DNA from: Corythucha ciliata
Lineage: Eukaryota > Arthropoda > Insecta > Hemiptera > Tingidae
Direction: 5' to 3'
Assembly: GCA_038030265.1 (NCBI GenBank)
Contig: CM075942.1
Location: 70,498,926-70,562,925 of the forward strand
Length of the DNA stretch: 64,000 nt
Numbering within the stretch: position 1 is the stretch's first letter; the number at the start of each line of letters is the position of its first letter. Position numbers and translations under genes: made by a program. Under the pieces are notes generated by a model. That model ran no database searches. It worked only from the letters and a program-made list of their open reading frames with translations, and was not told the DNA's origin. This document shows positions 55,309-64,000 of the stretch, in pieces.

Positions 55309-55759
55309 GTTCGTCTAACTCCTTTTCTACCTGTTCACGAAGGGCGTAAGGAACGGGGCGTTCTCGGTGGAAAACAGGAGTCGCATTTTCTCGGAGTTTG
55401 AGGTTGACTTTGAAGTTCGGAACTGAACCGATTTTTTCTTTAAAAAAATCGGCAAATTGGCCTATTATCAATGGAGGGATTGAGGGAGTGTCGAACGTGC
55501 GTTTATCGATGTCATGGAGATTGATTTGAAGCTTCCGGATCCATGTTCGTCCGAGGAGAGGGGAGTAACCGACTGGAACGATGAAAAGTTCTTCTTTGAC
55601 AGTGATGTTGTTGTATGTGACGTTGACGAAAATCTTCCCATCGGGAATGAAAATATCACCCGTGTAAGAACGAAACCCGATGTCATTTGACTGCAGTGCT
55701 CGATTGAGATTGGAGTATTGATCACGAGGTAAAAACGTGTATCCTTCAAAATCTACCAT
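55268..55759 (-). pseudogene. Gypsy B protease C-terminal part
   Basis: 163 codons. Contains FIVPVGYSPLLGRTWIRKL, the C-terminal block of Gypsy proteases, then the linker HRERPVPYALREQVEKELDE that precedes the RT. The active-site aspartate block should lie upstream of 55759 and was not found in frame. Confidence 0.75.
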
Positions 55760-55909
55760 TTTTCGTTCGATGTTGCTTTGGACGTTAAAGCGTTTGTTGT
55801 CACTTTGGTTTGATTCATTTTGTTTGATGTCGATGATTCGGATAACGCCGTAATATGGAGACGAATCGACTGGATTGGTGGGTAGATCAATCTCTACATG
55901 ATGAGCGGG

Positions 55910-56490
55910 TTATCCCTTCGATTTATTCTTGTTTGCAAGCAAGGTACCGATGCAGACTTTCAAAATGTGCCCATTTTTGAAACATTCGTTGCATTTAAGG
56001 ATTGACGGGTCAGTTTTGCAGTTACGAGAGTGATGATTGTCTTTTCCACAGTGGAGGCACACTCCTAGTTCTTGATAATTCACGCGAGGCCTTGATTTGG
56101 ACTGGTTTCGCTGGTTATGTCGATTTCTATTGTGGAACGATTTTCTTGATTTTGATCGATTTGTATGGGAAGAGCCGGGAGTTGATGGTCGACTAATGCG
56201 GTTGATTTCAAGGTGAGAGGAAACAGCCGGTAACGCGGTAGCGAGGGTGTTCGAATCGATTTTTGATGCTTCGAGGGCAATGGCTTTTGCTACTATGGCC
56301 TTGAATTCACAATCCGAGGTGGAAGTTACATCGAGTAATTTTTCCCGAATTGAGTTGAAAATTGCGCACGCAGAAAAACGCAATCGCACGGGGAATTGAA
56401 GTGGCAATCACCCAGTTTGCTTCGTAGAGTAGTCACAAATTCGGAAATTGATTGATTTTCCGTTTGATATAAAACAGGCGACTGTACCTC
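55910..56490 (-). pseudogene. Gypsy B Gag fragment
   Basis: 56408-56490 in another frame reads YQTENQSISEFVTTLRSKLG, the end of the Gypsy capsid. 55910-56407 continues with CEFKAIVAKAIALEASK, a basic low-complexity stretch, and two zinc knuckles (CLHCGKDNHHSRNC and CNECFKNGHILKVC). The capsid N-terminus is missing, so the element is truncated near 56490. Confidence 0.8.
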
Positions 56491-56982
56491 CCGACTGACT
56501 CTCCCTCAGGAAATTTGACGTAACGCCTTATGTGCCCAACTAAACATTCAGAAACTTCTCTAATGATTCTGGACACCTGGCTGACTTACAGATCGTAAAT
56601 CACCACATACAATCCGCACAAGAAAAAAAAATAGCAACGAGCCACGCATTTTCAGCACTACGATCAGTTTTCAAGCATGTACAACACAAAAGGCGAATCG
56701 TTAGTTGGAACGTGTACTACTACACTGCAACAATACTACCATACCATGAAAAGGACAGGATATGGAATAGAAAGCGACGTCTGGAGCTCTTACCCCTTCC
56801 AGGAACTTCTTACAAGGTTTACTTGGGGGGAAAAATGGCAAAATTGTTAATTTGTAATATACGGCACTTGAGGTCCTGTTCTGTAATATAGTATTTCTAG
56901 AAATACCCTTTTCCACCCGTCCACGACAAATTGAGTCAATGTCGTATTTGAGTCGTCTCAAATATATCTACGGAACGACGAA
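56491..56982. other. No gene recognised
   Basis: AT-rich flank of Gypsy B. The open frame at 56701-56961 (minus) shows no domain. Confidence 0.35.
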
Positions 56983-57138
56983 ACCCTTAAAGCCGCCTTC
57001 ACATAATGTGAACTGTCAAAGCTCAGGTTTTGAGCTGAATCCAATAAAATATTAGGAATCCCGGCGTGCGTTGCTCTTTGATTGGCCACAGCTCAACGCA
57101 TTGGTTGTCACAGCACGCACCTGAAGCCGCCTTAAGGG
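56983..57138. mobile_element. Short MITE, CTTAAAGCCGCC type
   Basis: The left end CTTAAAGCCGCCTTCACA and, on the other strand, the right end CTTAAGGCGGCTTCAGGTG are imperfect inverted repeats. It is 156 bp and non-coding. Related ends occur at 4981-5007 and in the MITEs at 876-1049 and 42872-43013. Confidence 0.55.
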
Positions 57139-57439
57139 CTATTTTCTCAACTCTCGCAATCAGAGAAGGATCCATGGGAGGGGGAGCGCACGGGAACTTT
57201 CAGAAAGAAAGTGATATTTTAAGTTTTGATTTGAGCCGCAAGCGGTTCATGAGTCCTAGCAGTTCGGTTCACAAGTCGAAGCTGGTCTCGGCCAAAATAC
57301 TCCTAAAGGACCGTCAGGCGTCAGGGGCTCAAGAAATGGCAGAAAATGGATACTTTATGCCTTGTCACTGATTTTTTTTTTTTTTTTTTTTCCTTTATGG
57401 TCGCCCTCGTCCCGTTATGGTTCGCATGCGTAATTATTA
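57139..57439. other. No gene; poly-T tract
   Basis: The open frame 57066-57371 (plus) crosses the MITE and has no domain. A T-run of about 21 lies at 57371-57391. Confidence 0.4.
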
Positions 57440-57915
57440 GGGAAAGTTTCAATTAATCCGTTCCCAAAATGTAGAAAAAACCCGCAGCTTTTCGTTGCAA
57501 CATCCAGACGAAAATTAAGAAATAGTGCAATATAAGAATGCGCAGTTCCTTGGGGCAAGTCCGTGGCTGAAATTCCTCTAATTCCCGGTTAAAATTGAGT
57601 AAAACGGCCTACCCGCGGATAAAATTGCAAAAGAGCTCATATTCGCATCTAAAAAATGAGAAAAGGGGCTCGTTGACGGCAAAATCGACGAAGAAGAACT
57701 CATTTGCTGTAAAAACGCCAATTCACGGTCAAAATGGGAAAAAATTGCTGAAATTGAGGAAGCGCACATCATATTCCTCAATTCGCGATGCATAACCCAT
57801 ATCAAAGTAAGAAAAGCCAATAAACTGACGGTTTATGGAGACCTTTTCATGGATGAATTGCGTAAAAGGGCTCGATTGCGGATAAAATTGAGAAAAAACG
57901 TGGAGAAACTTTTTT
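57440..57915 (-). repeat. Degenerate ~30-bp repeat array, family B (reverse)
   Basis: About 14 diverged units (for example CTAATTCCCGGTTAAAATTG and CCGCGGATAAAATTGCAAAA) in reverse orientation, ending at a C-run near 57920-57930. Confidence 0.7.
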
Positions 57916-58111
57916 GCCTCCCCCCCCCCCTTGAGAAAACTCTGGATCCTCGCCTGCTCACAATTTGATTGCGATCATTGTGGTCTCTAGCGTTATCAGG
58001 TAAACCTTCCCCTTCTCACGCGGCAGGCTGACTTTAATTTTCATTGATGTCAGTCCTCTGCCACGTTGATAGTGTCTTGTGCGTTTTTTCCGTTCTCCGA
58101 GTATAAAAGAG

Positions 58112-59205
58112 ATGTCCGAAAAGAAAAAAAGAGTCAACTTCTCGGGAGAAGAAAGGACTTTGCTTCAGGAGATTATTCAGCGTCATCTCCACGTCGTTGA
58201 AAACAAAAAAACCGACGCCGTGACAACTTCATCAAAGAAAAAAGAATGGGAGGAAATCGAAACGGAATTTAACAGCCGTGGAATTTCTACCAAGGTAACC
58301 TAATTGTGTTATTTTTTCATTCTCGCTGAGTAACTTCATTACATGTCGACAGAGGCCTCTATAGTCCGTCCATCTCAACATGGGTGTAAACCTAATCCTT
58401 AAGTGTATTCATTTCAGAGGACTGCTGATCAGCTTAGAAAATGCTGGGATAACATGAAAACCCAGAGAAAAAAAGAGTTGGCAGCGGAAAAGAAGGAACG
58501 CATGGGAACGGGTGGTGGGTCGTTCCCTTCAACGAGCCAGGCGACTGACGAGCCTTTTCTAGATACTCTGAGACAAACTGTCGATATAGAAATTCGCGAC
58601 ACCGTCGATAGCGACACAATTGCCGAAGTTATTTCGGGAGCGAATCGGCATTACATGCTTGATGGCGATTCCATGGTCCCAGTAGTGTCAGGTACGTCAT
58701 TTCTTTATTTCCAGGTTGGCCTTCCATGGCGCAAGAGATTTTGATTTGTCCTTTTTAGCTGGAATAGATTCACCACAACATGAGGTGGAATTGGAGGACA
58801 ACGACGACGACGAACCACGTCGAAAACGGCCACGAGGGGCACGAGGTGAGGATCAAAATTACATATTTCATTGAACCTTTCTTCGTTAGCATATTTAACG
58901 ATTGCACAGGCTCGGGGTTGCACAGTGCATTTATATTGCACCACAAAAGGGTTTAATGTAATCTGTTTTCAAGTTATAAGCCCATTGTAATACCAATTTG
59001 TTTAGGTAACGTCAACATGAAGGAGAGGCTGGCGAAGGAGTCAGAACTTCGCTGCCAAAAAATAATGTTACAAATTGATGTGGTGAAAGAAGAGCTGGCA
59101 ATGGCCAGGGAGCGGCATGCCCTTCAAACTGCCAACTTGGCCATCGAGAAAGAAATTCTTGAGATGAGGCTTCAAGCGGCCAAAGATTTAATGGGGGGAG
59201 AATGA
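58112..59205 (+). CDS. Myb/SANT-like DNA-binding protein (four exons)
   Basis: Exons 58112-58294, 58418-58691, 58759-58845 and 59006-59205 join in frame across GT-AG introns (123, 67 and 160 bp) to give 247 codons with no defect. Residues 5-80 form a Myb/SANT-like domain of the Myb_DNA-bind_5 type (KKRVNFSGEERTLLQEIIQ, then KKKEWEEIETEFNSRG and RTADQLRKCWDNMK). The middle has an acidic then basic patch (ELEDNDDDEPRRKRPRGAR), a likely nuclear localisation signal. The last 60 residues are a coiled coil (ESELRCQKIMLQIDVVKEEL), probably for dimerisation. Harbinger transposons often carry such a gene to bring the transposase to DNA, and a Harbinger transposase fragment lies convergently 0.5 kb downstream. 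It could equally be a host MSANTD-type gene. The start at 58112 is chosen over 58079 because it directly precedes the domain. Confidence 0.75.
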
Positions 59206-59734
59206 AGGCCTCAATAAAATAAAATGTTCCACGTAAAAAATATTAAATAATAATGTTTTCTTTAGCAGTAGTCCTGACTGATCCAAACGCAATATTCCAC
59301 GAGGCACTGGAACTGGAGTCAGTTCAGTTAGATGATCTGGCTTATGGCCACTTCTCCGAACTTTTCAAAACCGCCACACCCCGCCCACCGAAAATAAATA
59401 GTTGTTCTGCGCATATCATCATCTTCCCTATATTTGAGTGAGTTCAAATTTCGCAGCGCAGAGGAGGTTATTACCAGCCTTCTGCCAAAAGTATTTCATG
59501 TTAGGAATTATGAGGTACCTAATGAAACGAATGGGCTGCATGCATTTATTGACACGTGGGAGGGTGATACCGGACAAAAATGTCTGTTCTGCACATCAAA
59601 GGTACACGTACACAAGGGAAGATTACGAATTGGAACATCACACAACAGACGGTTCAGGTTCAGACAACATTTTAACAACAACCCATAACAAAGGCGCACA
59701 TACATGACAAACCGTGGGAGGGCATTTAACTGAC
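59206..59734. other. Region between Myb-like gene and transposase
   Basis: AATAAAATAAAATG at 59213-59226 is a likely polyadenylation signal for the Myb-like gene. Several open frames (59253-59441, 59434-59688 plus) look coding-like but match nothing recognised. The transposase catalytic domain expected here on the minus strand was not seen. Confidence 0.4.
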
Positions 59735-60001
59735 CTGAAAATTCCCTGTCGCGAAAAACCTTAAAGAAATTAATATCTTTGCTAGAGGTGAAAGTGACAG
59801 TCCTCGGCGATGAGAACAGTCGGGCAAAATTCTTTCGATAATGTTACGGACCGTCATTTTATTGAAGCGATAACGCTTCCGAAATTGTTCTTCACTCAAA
59901 TTGTAAAACGGGGCTTCCTCAAAGCATCGTATATAATTTTTTGGAACACAAATTTCGTCGACGACACCAATAAATTCGATAAATTCTTCTGTATCTGACA
60001 T
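59735..60001 (-). pseudogene. Harbinger transposase first exon
   Basis: An 89-codon exon from ATG at 60001 to CAG at 59735, followed by GTCAGT, a good splice donor. MSDTEEFIEFIGVVDEICVP is followed by LSEEQFRKRYRFNKMTVRNI and SLSPLAKILISLRFFATGNF. This is the standard N-terminal half-domain of HARBI1-type transposases. The second exon with the DDE triad is not recognisable downstream, so the copy is truncated. Confidence 0.75.
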
Positions 60002-60793
60002 GATGACACACTGTGAAGACTGTAAGGAGACCTTAAAGTTGGTCTCGAGATCCTTTAAAAATTCACCCACTATAACCAGCAAATAGATTTCCTTTAAGCA
60101 AGCGATAAGTTGAAGTGGTTCTATGAATACCACATTTCTGATGGCTAAGGATCTCTTAAGCAGGCTTTAAGTCAAGGAGGGTAAGGTACGTTTCTGAATA
60201 CGAAATATCGCGCAAAGGAGACCTTAAGTTAAGGCCTCTTTAAGGAAGGTCTATGAATACGGCCCCAAGACTGGATTGTGAATGCAAGACCAAGACGCAA
60301 GACTCGATATGCAAGAACAAGACTGTCAAGTTTTGGTCTTGTTCTTGCTTTTCGCATCACTAGTGATTATTACGCTGTTAACCTGTAAACTTTAAACTGC
60401 TTTATTACTTTGGTATAGTGGATTGTTACTCATATTGTGCTCGTGTACTCTTACCGCTTATTTGATAGAAAAATAGCCCAATATCCTCAAAAAATCTTTA
60501 ACCCAATCAGGAAAGGAGAGCCGAAAAATCAATGTTTTCGCTCAAATAATTGAATCTTGACCTGAGTTGGCAATTAGCTGATCCGGTCAATACTAGTTGC
60601 TTAACTCACAATCACAAAATTGACCAACATCAGGTCAAAGCCGAGATCTATATGGGGAATTCCGTTGGGCCACTAGAATTGGGCTAGAAGTTATAATCTT
60701 TGCTCCGAAACAGGATTGTTTGGGGAAACATTTTGGAATTTTCACATTATTCTTTTTGTGTGTAATATTAACTTCTTTGAATGCAATTAAGGT
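59762..60793. repeat. Duplicated 1.03-kb block, copy 1
   Basis: Matches 62629-63646 in direct orientation. The length difference of 14 bp equals one visible insertion in copy 1 near 60667-60681; otherwise only scattered substitutions (for example near 59933, 60052, 60344 and 60411). It contains most of the Harbinger transposase first exon, the element's terminal sequence and a CAAGACC tract. Confidence 0.9.
60248..60266 (-). repeat. Harbinger terminal inverted repeat
   Basis: On the minus strand GGGGCCGTATTCATAGACC, a sequence of the type that ends insect Harbinger elements. It is 250 bp upstream of the transposase start. The matching far end was not found near 58000. Confidence 0.5.
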
Positions 60794-62628
60794 GGCGCTG
60801 GAATTTTCAAATAATAATGCCCACACTTGGCGCTGGCGTGGTTCTCACTTCTGATGCCACTCCCCGGCGTCGGATTAGTAATCTGGAATAATGTGAACCT
60901 ATCTTATTTGATAGGTTGAAGTGAAATAAAAAAAAATTAAACGCTGGGCAGATATAATTTCCGTGTCAAATCAATCAATCAATCAGTCAGTAGTCAAATC
61001 AATCAGTATACGGTTTATTCTGATGCTACCCCGAGTAGAATATAAACTGGGTTGCTCTTTTGCAGCAATGTGAACCATCAAGACGTTTATGGGGGAAAAT
61101 TTCCTTCCAACAATGCGTGGGGAAGCAATTCTGAAGAAAGGATGATCGTTGGCTCCTGTCCTTTTTTTAACAGCACACACGATGTCTTGCCTTGACTTAG
61201 ATACAAAAAAACGGACGTATCCATGCCAAAAAAATGAATGCACAAACAAATAAGTAGGTAAGAAGAAACTGACGTTTCTGAACTTAACTTTTTCAAGGCG
61301 GGTCTTTAAATCCTTTACGTTTTTTTGGCTTTCCAAGAAAAGTTTTGTCCTTTCTCCGCCGTCTTTCAAAGCAAGTTTTTTTTCTTCTTCTTCTCTTTGC
61401 AGGGTAGCTACGCGGAATTCCTAAGAAGGTAGGAACGATATAGAGCAAGGGAAAAAGGGTTTTCTCTGATAAAAAAAAAAAAAGAGAGAGAGAGAGAGAA
61501 AAAAAAAACCTACAAAATTCTTCCGTGCTGTGCGGGATGTATACCCGCCTCTCTCGTCGAAGGCGCAAGACTCAAGAGCCGCCCCCGAGGGAACCGCCCC
61601 TTTCCGCCTCTTCGTTTCCAACTTGCTCAGTGACAATTCAACAAGCACTGAGCGAGGAAATCCTATCACCCGTTCAGCTCTTCAGAAAGAAAAACGTCGC
61701 TTACGACTCTTCTGCCGACAGGAGGGGCAATTCAAGTACCAGACAGTTTGAACGGAAATTGCGGGGGGAAATCGTCTTGTTTATTTGAAAGGTAAGTTGT
61801 TGATGACTGCGTAAGCGTGAATAAACGAGTGCAACGTAATTTATTTCATCAAAAACAATTAAAAATGTTGTCAAATTAAACGATTGTTCCACGGAAAGCC
61901 GCACTTATACGTAAAACGAAATTAGTATGTACCTACCTACTTATACTGCACAATTAGAAAGTGCACTAAAAACGTCAGACATTTTTTCACCCACGCGGTC
62001 AAATAAAAAGATTTAAAAAGATGAGTTCAAGAATTCGGCGTAAAATTTTATCTAGCGTGGTGATAGGGGGGGGGGGCTAAAATCACACTACCCAGTAACC
62101 CACTGCGGAACAACGGAAATAACGGGGGAAATAATAGGCGAAGGGGAGAGCTAAGTGGTACATTCCACCCTCCAGTTTCAAAGTGCATTTTAATCCATCT
62201 CTCTTGCTTCAAACCACCAACAGAAAAGTTTTTAAAGTCGAAAATTACTACGAATCGTGTAAACGGTGACGCATGTTGATACGAGTTTGATTTAAACAAT
62301 CCAACAGGATCAACAATTTAGGGTGGTCTGGTATAGCCAGTGTTGTTTGTTTGTTAAGACATGAAACAAACTTAGTTCAAAATTAAACAATTTTATTTTA
62401 GTGTGGGGGGGGGGCATTTTTTTTTTCTTCTTCTTTTTTTATTTATGTTTGTTACTTTTTGAAAAGCAACCGAATCTTCAGACACGTGAAAAACAATTGA
62501 GTCTCTGTTTCTCTATTAGTTAGACCCAAACTATGTGCAAGAATGACGTTGAGTTTTTAGCCTAATTTCAGCTAATAAGAAGCGTAATGGTCGTTGTCAT
62601 TTTCAGGTGGACAAGAAAAAGTTCAAAA
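60794..62628. other. No gene recognised between duplicated blocks
   Basis: Contains an ATCA microsatellite (60973-61005), a GA-rich microsatellite (61472-61507), C/G-runs and several overlapping open frames at 61090-61790 with low-complexity translations. No domain was recognised on either strand. Confidence 0.4.
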
Positions 62629-62867
62629 TAAAGAAATTAATATCTTTGCTAGAGGTGAAAGTGACAGTCCTCGGCGATGAGAACAGTCGGGCAAAATTCT
62701 TTCGATAATGTTACGGACCGTCATTTTATTGAAGCGATAACGCTTCCGAAATTGTTCTTCACTCAAATTGTAAAACGGGGCTTCCTCAAAGCCTCGTATA
62801 TAATTTTTTGGAACACAAATTTCGTCGACGACACCAATAAATTCGATAAATTCTTCTGTATCTGACA
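62629..62867 (-). pseudogene. Harbinger transposase first exon, second copy
   Basis: Same as 59735-60001 up to SLSPLAKILISL, where the duplication stops and an unrelated residue and stop follow. One coding difference is visible (CFEEAPFYN in copy 1, GFEEAPFYN here). It lacks the splice donor and the rest of the gene. Confidence 0.75.
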
Positions 62868-63646
62868 TGATGACACACTGTGAAGACTGTAAGGAGACCT
62901 TAAAGTTGGTCTCGAGCTCCTTTAAAAATTCACCCACTATAACCAGCAAATAGATTTCCTTTAAGCAAGCGATAAGTTGAAGTGGTTCTATGAATACCAC
63001 ATTTCTGATGGCTAAGGATCTCTTAAGCAGGCTTTAAGTCAAGGAGGGTAAGGTACGTTTCTGAATACGAAATATCGCGCAAAGGAGACCTTAAGTTAAG
63101 GCCTCTTTAAGGAAGGTCTATGAATACGGCCCCAAGACTGGATTGTGAATGCAAGACCAAGACGCAAGACTCGATATGCAAGAACAAGACTGTCAAGTTT
63201 TGGTCTTGCTCTTGCTTTTCGCATCACTAGTGATTATTACGCTGTTAACCTGTAAACTTTAAACTGCTTTATTACTATGGTATAGTGGATTGTTACTCAT
63301 ATTGTGCTCGTGTACTCTTACCGCTTATTTGATAGAAAAATAGCCCAATATCCTCAAAAAATCTTTAACCCAATCAGGAAAGGAGAGCCGAAAAATCAAT
63401 GTTTTCGCTCAAATAATTGAATCTTGACCTGAGTTGGCAATTAGCTGATCCGGTCAATACTAGTTGCTTAACTCACAATCACAAAATTGACCAACATCAG
63501 GTCAAAGCCGAGATCTATATGGGGAATTCCGTTGGGCTAGAAGTTATAATCTTTGCTCCGAAACAGGATTGTTTGGGGAAACATTTTGGAATTTTCACAT
63601 TATTCTTTTTGTCTGTAATATTAACTTCTTTGAATGCAATTAAGGT
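62629..63646. repeat. Duplicated 1.02-kb block, copy 2
   Basis: Direct repeat of 59762-60793, spaced about 2.87 kb away. Its left edge falls inside the transposase exon, so this copy is a partial duplicate joined to unrelated sequence. It includes the terminal GGGGCCGTATTCATAGACC (minus, 63115-63133). Confidence 0.9.
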
Positions 63647-63816
63647 TGTAAAGTTTAGTTCGTAGATAAATTTAAAGATATTTAATTCGGAGAACTTTCT
63701 GCAAATGAAAGAAATTAGATAAACAATTTTTAAAAAATAATTTGAATTAACTTCCTTTGGTTGGTTTTTATTCAAGACCGGGAGGGAACAAGTGTTTTGA
63801 GAAATCTGAAGACGTT

Positions 63817-63999
63817 TATGAAATCGACGGGGACGGACGTGAAACGAGAGCTGTGGGGACGATCTCCGTGTTGTAGGGAGAAACGAGGGTGGTGGTGACG
63901 ATCTCCGCGTTGTACGGAGAAACGAGGGCGGTGGCGACGATCTCCGCGTTGTAGGGAGAAACGAGGGCGGTGGTGACGATCTCCGCGTTGTAGTGTGGA
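63817..63999 (-). CDS. Partial ORF of 13-residue repeats (enters from beyond the window)
   Basis: The minus-strand frame is open from the window edge to a TAA at 63817-63819. It reads as four tandem units of the form SPYNAEIVTTALV, with variants in the last (SPYNTEIVPTALV) and a tail SRPSPSIS. The plus strand is also open over the same repeats (NEGGGDDLRVVGR), because a 39-bp period keeps any stop-free frame open. Real coding is therefore not proven. No family was recognised. Confidence 0.35.
63841..63996 (+). repeat. 39-bp minisatellite
   Basis: Four tandem 39-bp units start at 63841, 63880, 63919 and 63958, each beginning GAAACGAG and containing GACGATCTCCG and GTTGTA. The copies differ at a few positions, and the last ends in a variant just before the window edge. 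Confidence 0.9.
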
Positions 64000-64000
64000 A

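Larger units (their letters stand above)
52553..56490 (-). mobile_element. Gypsy LTR element B, decayed and 5' truncated
   Basis: Leftward Ty3/Gypsy element of the K02A2.6-like group, different from element A. Order: partial gag (55910-56490), protease end (55268-55759), reverse transcriptase and RNase H (53900-55308), integrase (52792-53900). Several frameshifts and one in-frame stop are present. The left side starts TGTGGTGACTCGAG at 52556, which could be the outer end of a 3' LTR. No 5' LTR or gag start was found. Confidence 0.88.

Noticed and set aside
61020..61790. Several open frames on both strands around a GA-rich tract.
   Set aside because: They overlap in conflicting frames, run through the microsatellite and resemble no protein family.

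Overview
The window is animal nuclear DNA, most likely from an arthropod. It has spliced genes with very small introns (55-274 bp, most under 120), a flavin monooxygenase of the insect type, and a dense mix of BEL/Pao and Gypsy LTR elements, LINEs, hAT, Tc1/mariner-like, pogo-like and PIF/Harbinger transposons and MITEs. No rRNA, tRNA, CRISPR or bacterial-style operon was seen. The species cannot be told from the sequence.

Layout. 1-7.5 kb: degenerate ~30-bp repeat arrays, an internally deleted hAT element with a clean 8-bp target duplication (764-2314), and MITEs. 7.5-20.5 kb: a broken Tc1/mariner-like transposase interrupted by a 288-bp MITE, then a young full-length BEL/Pao element (8973-15507) that appears to sit inside the 3' LTR of an older, decayed Gypsy element (to 19527), followed by a second ~30-bp repeat array. 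21.0-24.9 kb: a nearly complete but damaged LINE. 25.1-29.3 kb: a quiet stretch without recognisable transposons. 29.3-34.1 kb: Gypsy tail, a GC-rich hAT-like element, possible exons of an unknown gene, and a transposase-associated fragment. 34.4-40.6 kb: LINE fragments inside layered repeat arrays (~30-bp, ~143-bp and larger duplicated blocks). 40.9-42.7 kb: a pogo-like element with 25-bp terminal inverted repeats. 45.6-47.0 kb: a foldback with ~300-bp arms. 48.1-48.9 kb: a Harbinger remnant. 50.06-51.88 kb: a seven-exon flavin-containing monooxygenase, the clearest host gene. 52.5-56.5 kb: a second decayed Gypsy element. 58.1-60.3 kb: an intact four-exon Myb/SANT-like gene beside a truncated convergent Harbinger transposase, part of which is repeated at 62.6-63.6 kb. 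The window ends in a 39-bp minisatellite that is open as 13-residue repeats.

Only the monooxygenase, the Myb/SANT gene and the BEL element look capable of producing full-length protein; most other coding sequence is transposon debris. The most unusual signal is the extent of the ~30-bp degenerate repeat families, about 5 kb in several arrays on both strands, which share a core close to AATT(T)CGCGG.
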